64,000 nt of DNA, from the NCBI RefSeq assembly GCF_003325455.1, contig NZ_CP025198.1, forward strand, positions 2,356,001 through 2,420,000. The letters are read 5' to 3'. Origin of the DNA: Acidipropionibacterium virtanenii (GTDB lineage: Bacteria > Actinomycetota > Actinomycetes > Propionibacteriales > Propionibacteriaceae). Within the stretch, counting starts at the first letter, position 1. The number at the start of each line of letters is the position of its first letter. The position numbers and the translations under genes are program-made. The notes under the pieces were generated by a model. It had not been told where the DNA came from and did not search any database. It saw only the letters and a program-made list of their open reading frames with translations. This document shows positions 32,095 through 40,784 of the stretch, in pieces.

Positions 32095-33504
32095 GTGCCA
32101 ATGCCCGCCCCGAAGGCCGACGACATCAGCGGCCAGATCACCCAGTGGCGCCGGATGATGGCAGCACGCCCCGGCCTCAGCGACGACGACGTCGACGAAC
32201 TCACCGACCATCTCGAGTCGGAGATCAACGACCTGCGCACCGTCGGGCTCACCCCGGACGAGGCCTTCCTCATCGCCGTCAAGCGTCTCGGCGGCCAAGA
32301 CGCGGTGTCCCGGGAGTACGCGCGGGTCCACTCCGACCGGCTCTGGCGCCAACTCGTACCGCCCTCCCCCGCCCGCCGACAGTCCAACGGCCTCCTTCTG
32401 ACTCTCATCCTCGCCACGGGCTGCGGGCTGGCCGTCCGCCTGCCCTACACCTTCCTGGGCGAGGCGGCCAGCGGTGAGTTCTACCCCCGGGCCATCGGGC
32501 TGCTCATCCTTCCCCTCCTCATCGGATACTTCCTCATCGGCCACTGGCGCGACGAGATCGAGCTCCCGCACCGCGTCGACCGACTCGGCGGCGTGGGCGG
32601 CCTCGTCACTATGGCCGGGGTCCTCGCCGTGGCAGCCGTGCCGGTCGCCCTCTTCCCCGCCCGCCCCGACAGTCAGACCTTCTGGCTCACCGCGCTCCAC
32701 CTCCCGGTCAGCCTGGGCATCGCCACCGGGATCGCCTACCTCGGCGCACGCTGGACCGACCTGAGCGCCTGGATGGACTGGGTGCGCTTCCTCGGCGAGG
32801 CGGCCGTCTACTACGTGCTGATCGCCCTGTGCGGAGGCGTATTGACGGCGCTGATCGTCGGGATCTTCTACGCCGCCGGCCTCCCGGAGACGGCCGTCAG
32901 CCAGATACCCGGATGGGTCCTGCCACTGGGAGCCGGCGGGGCCGTACCGGTGTGCGCCTGGCTCGTCCAGCACAAGAAGTCCGTGATCGAGAACATGGCG
33001 CCCGTCCTCACCGCCGTCTTCACCCCTCTCATGAGCGCCGCCCTGATCGCGTTCCTCGTCGTGGTGGTCGTGGCCGGAGATCCGGTGACCGTCGACCGGG
33101 ATGTCCTCATCGTCTTCGACGCCGCTCTCATCGCCGTGGCGGCGATCGTCCTGTTCACCGTCTCGGCCCGGGACGCCGAGCGTCGCCACGTTCTGGACTG
33201 GATGCAGCTGATACTCATCGCAGCTGCGATCTGCGTCGATCTCGTCATGCTCTGGGCGATGGCCGGACGGCTCGGCGAGTGGGGGGCCTCCGCCAACAAG
33301 CTCGCCGGGCTCGGCTGCAACGTCCTGCTACTGACCCACCTGGCCGGCTCGGCATGGCACTACTGCCAGATCCTCCTGGGCCGCGCGCCGCGCCCGGCGG
33401 GAGCCTCCGGCCTGGCTCGCTGGCAGTGCCTGGCACTGCCGGTCTTCGGCGTCTGGGCCCTCCTCATCGCGCTGGGGTTCCCGCCCCTGTTCGGCTGGGC
33501 CTGA
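32095..33504 (+). CDS. Membrane protein with permease-prefix domain, PadR partner
   Basis: A 469-residue protein. Residues 1-90 are a soluble helical domain (LSDDDVDELTDHLESEINDLRTVGLTPDEAFLIAVKRLG) of the permease prefix domain 1 type often found beside PadR regulators. About ten hydrophobic helices follow. It lacks ABC or MFS motifs. The GTG start at 32095 has GAGGAGG 5 bases upstream, only 10 bases after the padR stop, so it is one operon. Role unknown; envelope-stress or lipid-related function has been suggested for similar pairs, but nothing here proves it. Confidence 0.8.
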   Translation: MPMPAPKADDISGQITQWRRMMAARPGLSDDDVDELTDHLESEINDLRTVGLTPDEAFLIAVKRLGGQDAVSREYARVHSDRLWRQLVPPSPARRQSNGLLLTLILATGCGLAVRLPYTFLGEAASGEFYPRAIGLLILPLLIGYFLIGHWRDEIELPHRVDRLGGVGGLVTMAGVLAVAAVPVALFPARPDSQTFWLTALHLPVSLGIATGIAYLGARWTDLSAWMDWVRFLGEAAVYYVLIALCGGVLTALIVGIFYAAGLPETAVSQIPGWVLPLGAGGAVPVCAWLVQHKKSVIENMAPVLTAVFTPLMSAALIAFLVVVVVAGDPVTVDRDVLIVFDAALIAVAAIVLFTVSARDAERRHVLDWMQLILIAAAICVDLVMLWAMAGRLGEWGASANKLAGLGCNVLLLTHLAGSAWHYCQILLGRAPRPAGASGLARWQCLALPVFGVWALLIALGFPPLFGWA

Positions 33505-33634
33505 GCACCCCGGGCAGACGCTACGGCGACATCGCGGTTCGGTCACGACGACCCCGCCGACTTGCATGTATTAGTCGTGATGCATAATTATGTGACGAGC
33601 GGCGCAGTTCGGCGCCCCGTCACGAGGAAGCCCC

Positions 33635-34573
33635 ATGAACAAGCTCACGCGCACCATCCCCTCCTGCCTGGTTCTCGCCGCCCTGGCCCTGACCGGCTGC
33701 ACCAATGCCTCCCAGGAGGAGGGCGGCGCGGCTGGCGGCTCCGCCTCGGCGGCCTCCGGGACCGACGCGAACAAGGCGATCATCGACTCGGTCAAGAAGG
33801 ACGACAAGATCGCGGCGATGGTGCCCGATTCGATCGCCAAGTCCGGGACGCTGCGCAACGGCGCTGCCGCCAACTACGCTCCCGCCGAGTTCGTCGACAC
33901 CGACGGCTCCACCGTGATCGGCTACGACGTCGACTACCTCAGCGCCGTCGCCAAGCTCATGGGCCTCAAGCTCACCACCGCGAACTCGGACTTCCCCTCC
34001 CTCATTCCGGCCATCGGCAGCAAGTACGACCTGTCGGCCTCCTCCTTCACCGTCACCGCCGAGCGCGAGAAGCAGGTGACCATGGTGAGCTACTTCAAGG
34101 CCGGTTTCGGGATGGCCGTCCAGAAGGGCAATCCCAAGAAGGTCACCAAGGACTCGCTGTGCGGCTTCAAGGTCGCCGTCCAGACGGGCACCGCCCAGGA
34201 GACCGCGGCCCAGGACAAGTCGAAGAAGTGCACCGCCGCTGGCAAGAAGGCCATCGACGTCGTCTCCTACAAGTCGCAGGCCGACGCCGCCACCAATGTC
34301 GCCGGCGGCAAGGCGGACGTCGCCTTCGCCGACTCGATGATCATCAGCTACGCCATCCAGCAGTCCCACGACAAGCTCGAGGCCCTGGGCGGGATGACCG
34401 ACGCCGCCCTCTTCGGCGTGGTGACCGCCCAGAACGACGACGGGCTGTCGAAGGCCGTCCAGGCCGCCACCCAGAAGCTCATCGACGACGGCACCATGAA
34501 GAAGCTGCTGGCCAACTGGGGCAATGAGGACGGCATGATCCCCACCTCCGAGATCAATCCGTCCGTCAAGTGA
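33635..34573 (+). CDS. Amino-acid ABC transporter substrate-binding lipoprotein, copy 1
   Basis: A 312-residue lipoprotein of the polar amino-acid binding family (SBP_bac_3). Lipobox LALTGC gives the lipidated Cys22, followed by a Ser/Ala/Gly linker. The ligand domain shows YAPAEFVDTDGSTVIGYDVDY, and a probable disulfide pair lies in DSLCGFKVAVQTGT and KKCTAAG. The start has AGGA upstream of the ATG at 33635, preceded by a 130-base promoter region. It is the first of three related binding proteins before one permease and one ATPase. The specific amino acid is unknown. Confidence 0.9.
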   Translation: MNKLTRTIPSCLVLAALALTGCTNASQEEGGAAGGSASAASGTDANKAIIDSVKKDDKIAAMVPDSIAKSGTLRNGAAANYAPAEFVDTDGSTVIGYDVDYLSAVAKLMGLKLTTANSDFPSLIPAIGSKYDLSASSFTVTAEREKQVTMVSYFKAGFGMAVQKGNPKKVTKDSLCGFKVAVQTGTAQETAAQDKSKKCTAAGKKAIDVVSYKSQADAATNVAGGKADVAFADSMIISYAIQQSHDKLEALGGMTDAALFGVVTAQNDDGLSKAVQAATQKLIDDGTMKKLLANWGNEDGMIPTSEINPSVK

Positions 34574-34648
34574 TACAAGCAGGTAACACTGAGGGACCAG
34601 ACTGTCGCCCGACATCACGTCACAGGCGCACGCATCAGGAGCATTCCC

Positions 34649-35581
34649 ATGAACCTACGGAGCACAACCCGCACCCTCGCGGCGATCTCGCTGGCCTCGG
34701 CCTTGGCCCTGTCCGGCTGCACCGACGCCTCCCAGTCCTTCTCGTCCGGCGCCTCGGGATCGGCCTCGGCCGCCTCCAACGACGCGCTCATCAGCTCACT
34801 GAAGACTGACGACTCGATCGCCGCGCTGGTGCCGCAGGATCTGAAGAGCAAGGGCACCCTCACGATCGGCTCCGACGCCTCCTACGCCCCGGCCGAGTAC
34901 GTGGCTGCCGACGGGACGACCGTCGTCGGCTATGACGTCGACTACGCCGAGGCGATGGCCAAGCTGATGGGAGTCAAGGTGAAGTTCGTCAACGCCACCT
35001 TCGACAGCCTCATCCCTGCCGTCGGCACCAAGTACGACATGTCGATCTCCTCCTTCACCATCACCTCGGAGCGGGAGAAGCAGGTCAACCTCACCTCATA
35101 CTTCACGGCCGGGATGGCCAAGGCCGTCCAGAAGGGCAATCCCAAGAAGGTGCCCGCCGACTCATTGTGCGGATTCAAGGTGGCCGTGGAGACCGGCACC
35201 TCCGAGGAGGAGGACGCCAATGCGCAGTCGAAGAAGTGCGTGGCCGACGGCAAGAAGGCCGTCGACGTGCTCTCGTACAAGGCCCAGACCGACGCCACCA
35301 CCAATGTCGCCGGCGGCAAGGCCGACATCTCCTACGCCGACTCGATGATCATCAACTACTCGATCAAGCAGACCGGCGGCAAGCTCGAGCCGATCGGCGA
35401 CGTCACCGACGCCGAGCCCTTCGGCGTCGCCACCGCCAAGGACGACAAGGGGTTGTCGAAGGCCGTTCAGGCCGCCACCCAGAAGCTCATCGACGACGGC
35501 ACCATGAAGAAGATTCTCACCACCTGGGGCAACCAGGACGGCATGATTGCCAAGTCGGAGATCAACCCGTCCGTCGAGTAG
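34649..35581 (+). CDS. Amino-acid ABC transporter substrate-binding lipoprotein, copy 2
   Basis: A 310-residue paralogue of the preceding protein, with long shared stretches (for example AVQKGNPKKV and KAVQAATQKLIDDGTMKK). Lipobox LALSGC. The ligand-site segment reads YAPAEYVAADGTTVVGYDVDY, and the Cys pair is conserved. Differences concentrate in the linker and in the loops flanking the cleft, as expected if binding specificity has shifted. SD AGGAG lies 7 bases before the ATG. It is 75 bases after copy 1 and probably co-transcribed. Confidence 0.9.
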   Translation: MNLRSTTRTLAAISLASALALSGCTDASQSFSSGASGSASAASNDALISSLKTDDSIAALVPQDLKSKGTLTIGSDASYAPAEYVAADGTTVVGYDVDYAEAMAKLMGVKVKFVNATFDSLIPAVGTKYDMSISSFTITSEREKQVNLTSYFTAGMAKAVQKGNPKKVPADSLCGFKVAVETGTSEEEDANAQSKKCVADGKKAVDVLSYKAQTDATTNVAGGKADISYADSMIINYSIKQTGGKLEPIGDVTDAEPFGVATAKDDKGLSKAVQAATQKLIDDGTMKKILTTWGNQDGMIAKSEINPSVE

Positions 35582-35642
35582 ACCTCCGCTCCGCCGACCG
35601 GGGCCCGCCGGCCGGCCCGCACGAAAGATCAAGGATCCACCT

Positions 35643-36587
35643 ATGAAGACCCGTTTCTCAGCCGCTCTCACCGCAGCCGTGAGCGCCCTGGCGATCAGTC
35701 TGGCGGCGGCCGGCTGTACCAATGCCTCCGAGGTCGAGGCGGGTGCGGGATCATCCGGGTCCGGTTCGGCCAAGGCGAGCGCCCAGCCCAGCGTCGACCT
35801 GACGTCGGTCGCCAAGGACCCGAAGATCGCCGCCATGGTGCCCGCCGACATCGCCAAGAAGGGCACCCTCACCAATGGCGCCGAGGGCACCTACGCCCCG
35901 GCTGAGTTCATCGGCGTCGACGGCAAGACCCTGGTCGGCTTCGACATGGACATCGCCACCGCGATCGGCCAGGTGATGGGCTTGAAGACCACCAACCAGT
36001 CCTCGGCCTTCGCGCAGATCATCCCGGCCGTCGGCACCAAGTTCGACATGGGCATCTCCGGGTTCACGGTGACCCCCGAGCGGCTCAAGCAGGTGAACAT
36101 GGTGACCTACATGGCCGACGGCTGGACCTACGGTGTGGCCAAGGGCAACCCCAAGAAGGTGGACGCCAAGGACGTCTGCGGCACGACGATCGCCGTCCAG
36201 ACGGGCACCGCCCAGGCCGACGACGCCAAGAAGAGCGCCGACACCTGCGCCGCCGACGGCAAGGCCGAGGTCAAGATCCTCTCCTACGACCAGATGACGG
36301 CGGCCAGTCAGGCGGTGATCGGCGGAAAGGCGGACCTCATGTACGCCGACTCGATCATCGTGAACTACGCTGCCATGCAGTCGGGCGGAGCGCTCGAACA
36401 GCTCGGTGGCAAGACCAACACCGATGAGAAGGGCGTCGTGCTGCCCAAGGATGATCCGCAGATGGCCAAGGCCGTCCAGGCCGCCCTGCAGAAGCTCATC
36501 GATGACGGCACGATGAAGAAGATCATGAGCGCATGGGGAGCCGAGGGAACGATGATCAAGACCGCGCAGATCAATCCGGGCAAGTGA
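35643..36587 (+). CDS. Amino-acid ABC transporter substrate-binding lipoprotein, copy 3
   Basis: A 314-residue paralogue, more diverged than copies 1 and 2. Lipobox LAAAGC. The ligand segment is YAPAEFIGVDGKTLVGFDMDI, where the Tyr-Asp of the other copies has become Phe-Asp, and the C-terminal lobe has MTAASQAVIGGKADLMYADSI. The start ATG at 35643 is chosen because AAGGA precedes it by 7 bases; the frame is open upstream. The stop overlaps or nearly touches the permease start, so this copy is most tightly linked to the transporter and may be the ancestral binding protein. Confidence 0.9.
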   Translation: MKTRFSAALTAAVSALAISLAAAGCTNASEVEAGAGSSGSGSAKASAQPSVDLTSVAKDPKIAAMVPADIAKKGTLTNGAEGTYAPAEFIGVDGKTLVGFDMDIATAIGQVMGLKTTNQSSAFAQIIPAVGTKFDMGISGFTVTPERLKQVNMVTYMADGWTYGVAKGNPKKVDAKDVCGTTIAVQTGTAQADDAKKSADTCAADGKAEVKILSYDQMTAASQAVIGGKADLMYADSIIVNYAAMQSGGALEQLGGKTNTDEKGVVLPKDDPQMAKAVQAALQKLIDDGTMKKIMSAWGAEGTMIKTAQINPGK

Positions 36588-36592
36588 TCGCG

Positions 36593-37534
36593 ATGGCGCA
36601 CGAACCCCACTCCCAGATACCTGGGCGCATCAGGGCCAGGGAGGTCTTCCACCCCGGCACCCTCATCGCCGCCGTCGTGGTGGCGGTGCTGGCGGCGATG
36701 CTCGTCCACGGCCTGGTCACCAACAAGAACTTCCAGTGGAACATCGTGTGGATGTACCTGCGCGACGTCAAGGTGATCCAGGGCATCGGCTACACACTGC
36801 TGCTGACGGTGGGCGCCATGATCCTGGGCACCATCCTGGCCCTCGTCATGGCCATCATGCGCACGGCGTCCAACCCGGTCCTGCGTGGCGTCTCCTGGGC
36901 CTACATCTTCGTCTTCCGCGGGATCCCCGTCTACACCCAGCTGGTGTTCTGGGGCCTGGTCTCGGTGCTGTACCCGGTGATCGGTCTGGGCGTCCCCTTC
37001 GGGCCCCAGTTCGTCGACTTCGACACCTCGAAGCTCTTCACCGCCGGGGTCGCGGCGGTCATCGGCCTGGGGCTCAATGAGGGCGCCTACCTGGCCGAGA
37101 TCATCCGCTCCGGGCTGGAGTCAGTCGACTCCGGCCAGTCGGAGGCCGCCAAGGCGCTGGGCATGAAGCCCTCCCTGATCCTGCGCAGGATCATCATCCC
37201 CCAGGCCATGCGGGTCATCATCCCGCCGCTGGGCAATGAGACCATCGGCATGCTGAAGACCACCTCCCTGGTGCTTGCGGTGCCCTTCACCCTGGACCTG
37301 CAGTTCGCCACCAATGCCATCGCCAATCGCATCTACGCGCCGATCCCGCTGCTCATCGTCGCGGCCTTCTGGTACCTGGTGATGACGAGCATCCTGATGG
37401 TGGGCCAGCACTACCTCGAGCGCTACTACGGACGCGGGTTCACCAACAGCGGCTCCAAGCGCTCCAAGCGGCAGGCGGCCATCAATGCGGCCGGCACCTC
37501 TCATATCGATCCGTCACTGGAGGTCGAGCAGTGA
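36593..37534 (+). CDS. Amino-acid ABC transporter permease
   Basis: A 313-residue HisM/GlnP-type permease with a cytoplasmic N-terminus, one early helix and the typical five-helix core. The EAA loop is clear: [27 protein letters not shown]. The usual start is the ATG at 36593; a GTG at 36584, overlapping the previous stop as GTGA, is an in-frame alternative. The 3' end overlaps the ATPase gene by 4 bases. Only one permease gene is present, so the channel is probably a homodimer served by three binding proteins. Confidence 0.92.
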   Translation: MAHEPHSQIPGRIRAREVFHPGTLIAAVVVAVLAAMLVHGLVTNKNFQWNIVWMYLRDVKVIQGIGYTLLLTVGAMILGTILALVMAIMRTASNPVLRGVSWAYIFVFRGIPVYTQLVFWGLVSVLYPVIGLGVPFGPQFVDFDTSKLFTAGVAAVIGLGLNEGAYLAEIIRSGLESVDSGQSEAAKALGMKPSLILRRIIIPQAMRVIIPPLGNETIGMLKTTSLVLAVPFTLDLQFATNAIANRIYAPIPLLIVAAFWYLVMTSILMVGQHYLERYYGRGFTNSGSKRSKRQAAINAAGTSHIDPSLEVEQ

Positions 37535-38349
37535 GTTCCACGACATCCACCATCCCCGAGCCCGGACGCCCTGCGCTGGGCACCCCGATGGTCCAGATCT
37601 CCGGCCTCCACAAGGAGTTCGGCGCGCTGCACATCCTCAAGGGCATCGACCTGCAGATCACCAGCGGCGAGGTCTGCGTACTGCTGGGCCCGTCCGGCTC
37701 GGGAAAGTCCACCCTGCTGCGCTGCGTCAACCAGCTGGAGACCTTCGAGGCCGGCCAGATCCGGGTCGGTGGGGAACGGGTCGGCTTCGCCGAGCAGACC
37801 CTGCCCGACGGCCGGCTGGCCCGCCTCACCGAGAAGCAGATCGCAGCCCAGCGGGCCCGGGTGGGGATGGTCTTCCAGCGGTTCAACCTCTTCCCCCACA
37901 TGACCGCTCAGGCCAACGTCATGGAGGCGCCGATCCACGTCGCCGGCGTGCCGGTGCCCCAGGCCAAGGCCCGCGCGATGGAGCTGCTGGAACGGGTCGG
38001 GATGGCCGACCGGGCCACCCACTACCCCTCGGAGCTGTCGGGAGGCCAGCAGCAGCGGGTGGCCATCGCCCGCGCGATGGCGATGGACCCCGAGCTGATG
38101 CTCTTCGACGAGCCCACCTCGGCCCTGGATCCCGAGCTGGTCGGCGAGGTGCTCAACGTCATCAAGGATCTGGCCCGCTCCGGCATGACGATGATCGTCG
38201 TCACCCATGAGCTCGGCTTCGCCAAGGAGGTGGCCGATCAGGTCGTCTTCATGGACGACGGCATCGTGGTGGAGTCCGGCCCCCCGGCCGAGGTGATCGA
38301 CCACCCCAGCTCCCCGCGCCTCAAGGACTTCCTCGACTCAGTGCTCTGA
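37531..38349 (+). CDS. Amino-acid ABC transporter ATP-binding protein
   Basis: A 272-residue ATPase of the GlnQ/HisP type. Walker [10 protein letters not shown] lies near residue 54, with the Q-loop [13 protein letters not shown], signature [14 protein letters not shown], Walker [15 protein letters not shown] and the H-loop THE. The GTG start overlaps the permease stop (GTGA). The gene ends 6 bases before the first copy of the 53-base repeat, which begins the inserted segment. Confidence 0.95.
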   Translation: MSSTTSTIPEPGRPALGTPMVQISGLHKEFGALHILKGIDLQITSGEVCVLLGPSGSGKSTLLRCVNQLETFEAGQIRVGGERVGFAEQTLPDGRLARLTEKQIAAQRARVGMVFQRFNLFPHMTAQANVMEAPIHVAGVPVPQAKARAMELLERVGMADRATHYPSELSGGQQQRVAIARAMAMDPELMLFDEPTSALDPELVGEVLNVIKDLARSGMTMIVVTHELGFAKEVADQVVFMDDGIVVESGPPAEVIDHPSSPRLKDFLDSVL

Positions 38350-38355
38350 CCCCTC

Positions 38356-38408
38356 CAGCACCGCGGCCCCGGCCCCTCCCCGCAAGGTGAGAGACTGGGG
38401 CCGTGGTG
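38356..38408. repeat. 53-bp direct repeat, copy 1
   Basis: Identical to 39343-39395 except one base (A for C at position 29); the two are 987 bases apart. The unit begins CAGCACCGCGGCCCCGGCC and ends GGGGCCGTGGTG. Its ends can pair (CACCGCGGCCCC with GGGGCCGTGGTG, one mismatch), so it may also act as a terminator for the ABC operon that stops 6 bases before it. Confidence 0.85.
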
Positions 38409-38526
38409 TATGTAGGGAATCTCCTTGAGCATCAGCCCCGTGATCAATACTTTCTTACCTCTTTCGACACGTGCGTCAGGTTCAACGGATAGTCTCAGCG
38501 TGAGCTCCGTCGACAACTGATCGAGT

Positions 38527-38550
38527 GCCGAGGGCAGGGGCGCCCTCGGC
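38527..38550. terminator. 9-bp hairpin in leader of inserted segment
   Basis: A perfect stem GCCGAGGGC/GCCCTCGGC with a 6-base loop, about 85 bases upstream of the small exported-protein gene. It could be a terminator or leader structure. The surrounding 38409-38634 has no credible gene. Confidence 0.4.
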
Positions 38551-38634
38551 GAAGTGCGAGCGGTCACCGGGCGAAGGGGGATGTAGAAGCTGACGCGCTC
38601 GATCGAACTCTCACCGTGTTGAAGAAGGTTGACA

Positions 38635-39102
38635 ATGGACTACCCAAGAAGAGTATTTATTTCGGGCAGCCTGGCGCTGGCGATGATGGGCATTGCATCC
38701 CCCCTTGCGGGAGCTACGCCCATTGAACGTGCCAGGCAGGGGACATTCCGGATCGTGGCTTATTCGGAGCAGAAGCCGATCGTCGAGAAGGTTGGGCCCA
38801 CGGTGGCCGCCGCTGGAGAGCGAAGAGTCACACTCGGATCATGGACCCTCACAGTCGCACAGACGAAACAGCTCGCCAATAACATGAAGACCCTGTCTTC
38901 TTCGAAAGTCACTGTGTTTCTCGCAGCCGTCGGACTCAAAGCTCCGTTCGCGGCGCTGGCGGCCGCTCTCACGGTCAATGCGACGGTGCGCAACGACGTG
39001 ATCTACGCCGGAAGCCACGGGAAGCGCGTGCGGATCACTATCACTGACAGCGCCAACCACCACACCTCGTACTCGACACAGGTCACTTACAAGGTGATCT
39101 AG
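38635..39102 (+). CDS. Small exported protein of unknown function
   Basis: A 155-residue protein with a signal peptide (SGSLALAMMGIASPLAGA, likely cleaved near residue 27). The mature part is basic and has a long hydrophobic, Ala-rich stretch around residues 100-125 (FLAAVGLKAPFAALAAALTV), then a beta-like tail rich in Thr, Ser and Val. No family is recognised. Small size, secretion, an amphipathic Ala-rich core and a downstream two-helix membrane protein recall bacteriocin/immunity pairs, but this is a guess from architecture. The ATG at 38635 has GAAGAAGG 6 bases upstream. Base composition is visibly lower in GC than all neighbours. Confidence 0.65.
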   Translation: MDYPRRVFISGSLALAMMGIASPLAGATPIERARQGTFRIVAYSEQKPIVEKVGPTVAAAGERRVTLGSWTLTVAQTKQLANNMKTLSSSKVTVFLAAVGLKAPFAALAAALTVNATVRNDVIYAGSHGKRVRITITDSANHHTSYSTQVTYKVI

Positions 39103-39124
39103 TGATTCACTGCACGGAGGCATC

Positions 39125-39331
39125 ATGAGTATCACTGTCTTGTTGAAGAAGCGGTACAAGGTCTGGATTCGCAATTGGCTGATCTACGCGGTGCTGCTCT
39201 GCGGTCTGATGTGGTTGCTTGGCGACTTTCATCTATCGCTGGTCGCTCCGATGGTCGCCGGACTGGTCGTCGGACTGGTCATATGGCCGGTGATCGACCT
39301 GGCGAGGTACGGCCTGAGAAGACGGCCCTGA
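39125..39331 (+). CDS. Small two-helix membrane protein
   Basis: A 68-residue protein with a basic N-terminus (LLKKRYKVWIRN), two hydrophobic helices (about residues 18-32 and 38-58) and a basic C-terminus (RYGLRRRP). It starts at the ATG 39125, just after GGAGG, 22 bases downstream of the exported-protein stop, so the two are one operon. No family is recognised. A role as an immunity or anchoring partner of the exported protein is possible. Confidence 0.6.
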   Translation: MSITVLLKKRYKVWIRNWLIYAVLLCGLMWLLGDFHLSLVAPMVAGLVVGLVIWPVIDLARYGLRRRP

Positions 39332-39342
39332 CTCTCGTCGCA

Positions 39343-39395
39343 CAGCACCGCGGCCCCGGCCCCTCCCCGCCAGGTGAGAGACTGGGGCCGTGGTG
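39343..39395. repeat. 53-bp direct repeat, copy 2 (ends at S4 gene start codon)
   Basis: The second copy of the unit at 38356-38408, 52 of 53 bases identical. Its last three bases are the GTG proposed as start of the S4-domain gene, so this copy is the native leader of that gene, including a GGGG ribosome-binding site. Confidence 0.85.
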
Positions 39396-39623
39396 CGTGA
39401 TGACATGATCCGGCTGGGCCAGTTCCTCAAATTCGCCAACCTGGCCGAGACCGGCGGTATGGCCCGCGAACTCATCGCCGAGGGGGCGGTGTCGGTCAAC
39501 GGCGAGAAGGAGACCAGGCGAGGCCGTCAGCTGCATCCTGGCGACGTCGTTACCGTGCGCTCCGGTGACCAGCAGGTCACCGAGACCGTCGACCTCTCCG
39601 GTGAGATCGACGTCCCCTGGTGA
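39393..39623 (+). CDS. S4-domain RNA-binding protein
   Basis: A 76-residue protein made of a single S4 RNA-binding domain (MIRLGQFLKFANLAETGGMARELIAEGAVSVNGEKETRRGRQL), like YbcJ/YaaA-type small RNA-binding proteins. The fold binds structured rRNA or tRNA; the role of the stand-alone form is not known in detail. The start is chosen at the second of two tandem GTG codons, which has GGGG 5 bases upstream. It is convergent with meaB, with 8 bases between stops. Confidence 0.88.
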   Translation: MRDDMIRLGQFLKFANLAETGGMARELIAEGAVSVNGEKETRRGRQLHPGDVVTVRSGDQQVTETVDLSGEIDVPW

Positions 39624-39631
39624 CCAGCTGG

Positions 39632-40660
39632 TCAGCTACGAGCCTTCATCTCGCCGCGGGCCCACGGCAGTTCGGGAACCCGCTCGGCGAAGATCTGCAG
39701 GATCTTCGAGGCGCCGTCCAGCGCATTGGTGGCCTCGGTGCCCAGCCCCGCCTCGATCCTCTCGGCGGCCTGCTGGACGCGAGCATCGGTCTTCAGCGAC
39801 TCCAGCACCTCGTTCTCCACCATGTTCCACAGCCACTCTCGCTGCTGGGAGACCCGGCGGCGCACCAGCGAGCCGTCCTTCTCCAGGTAGGCGCGGTGGT
39901 CCAGGACGGCCTTCCAGACGTCGTCGAGCCCCGTACCGGTGTAGGCCGAGCAGGTGAGCACCGGCACCCGGCGCTTCTCGGAGTCCGAGGAGACCAGCTT
40001 CATCGCGATGGACAGGTCGCGGGCGGCGACCCGCGCGTTGCCGGCATTGTCCCCGTCGGCCTTGTTGACCGCCACGACGTCGGCGATCTCCAGGATGCCC
40101 TTCTTGATCCCCTGCAGCTGGTCGCCGGTACCGGTGACCGAAAGCATCAGGAAGGTGTCGACCATCCCCGCCACGGCCACCTCCGACTGCCCCACGCCGA
40201 CGGTCTCGATGATGATGACACCGTATCCGGCGGCCTCCATGATGATCATGGCCTCGCGGGTGGCCCGGGCCACCCCGCCCAGGTGACCGCCCGACGGGGA
40301 GGGGCGCACGAAGGCCTCCTCTCGGTTGGCCAGATCGCCCATCCGGGTGCGGTCTCCCAGGATGGAACCGCCGGTGCGCGAGGACGACGGGTCGACCGCC
40401 AGCACCGCGATCTTGTAGTGGTACTCGTCGATCAGCTTGGAGCCCATCGCATTGATGAAGGTCGATTTCCCGGCCCCCGGCACCCCGGAGATCCCGACCC
40501 GGATGGCGTTGCCGGTGTGCGGGGCCAGCCGGCGCAGCAGATCACGGGCCAGTTCCCGGTGAGCCGGCTTGCTGGACTCCACCAGGGTCAGCGCCCGGGC
40601 GATGTGCATCCGGCTTCCGGCCAGAACGTTCTCAACGAGCTCGGGGACGTCGATCTTCAT
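39632..40660 (-). CDS. meaB: Methylmalonyl-CoA mutase-associated GTPase MeaB
   Basis: A 342-residue G3E GTPase that protects and reloads methylmalonyl-CoA mutase with its cobalamin cofactor. Walker A is GVPGAGKSTF near residue 65, then DPSSSRTGGSILGDRTRM, the metal site ETVGVGQSE and the base-recognition motif NKADG. The C-terminal helical arm is complete. The start ATG at 40660 lies 11 bases after GGAGG; a longer frame above it is unlikely. It follows mutB on the same strand but is separated by a strong hairpin, so it may be expressed at lower level. Confidence 0.95.
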   Translation of the reverse strand: MKIDVPELVENVLAGSRMHIARALTLVESSKPAHRELARDLLRRLAPHTGNAIRVGISGVPGAGKSTFINAMGSKLIDEYHYKIAVLAVDPSSSRTGGSILGDRTRMGDLANREEAFVRPSPSGGHLGGVARATREAMIIMEAAGYGVIIIETVGVGQSEVAVAGMVDTFLMLSVTGTGDQLQGIKKGILEIADVVAVNKADGDNAGNARVAARDLSIAMKLVSSDSEKRRVPVLTCSAYTGTGLDDVWKAVLDHRAYLEKDGSLVRRRVSQQREWLWNMVENEVLESLKTDARVQQAAERIEAGLGTEATNALDGASKILQIFAERVPELPWARGEMKARS

Positions 40661-40717
40661 TGCTGTGCATGCCTCCTGGGTGTGGGACTCCACCGTATCG
40701 CCCCGGACACGGCCGAC

Positions 40718-40748
40718 GGCCGGCCCCGGGAAATCCCCGGGGCCGGCC
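40718..40748 (-). terminator. 13-bp hairpin between mutB and meaB
   Basis: A perfect stem GGCCGGCCCCGGG/CCCGGGGCCGGCC with a 5-base loop, 36 bases past the mutB stop on the minus strand. It probably ends or weakens the mutA-mutB transcript before meaB. Confidence 0.65.
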
Positions 40749-40784
40749 GCCTTCTGCACTACCGGTTGAGTGCCGTGGACCGGA

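Noticed and set aside
38356-39395. Insertion sequence or integrated element
   Set aside because: The flanking repeat suggests insertion, but there is no transposase, integrase or terminal inverted repeat, so it is kept as a finding rather than called a mobile element.
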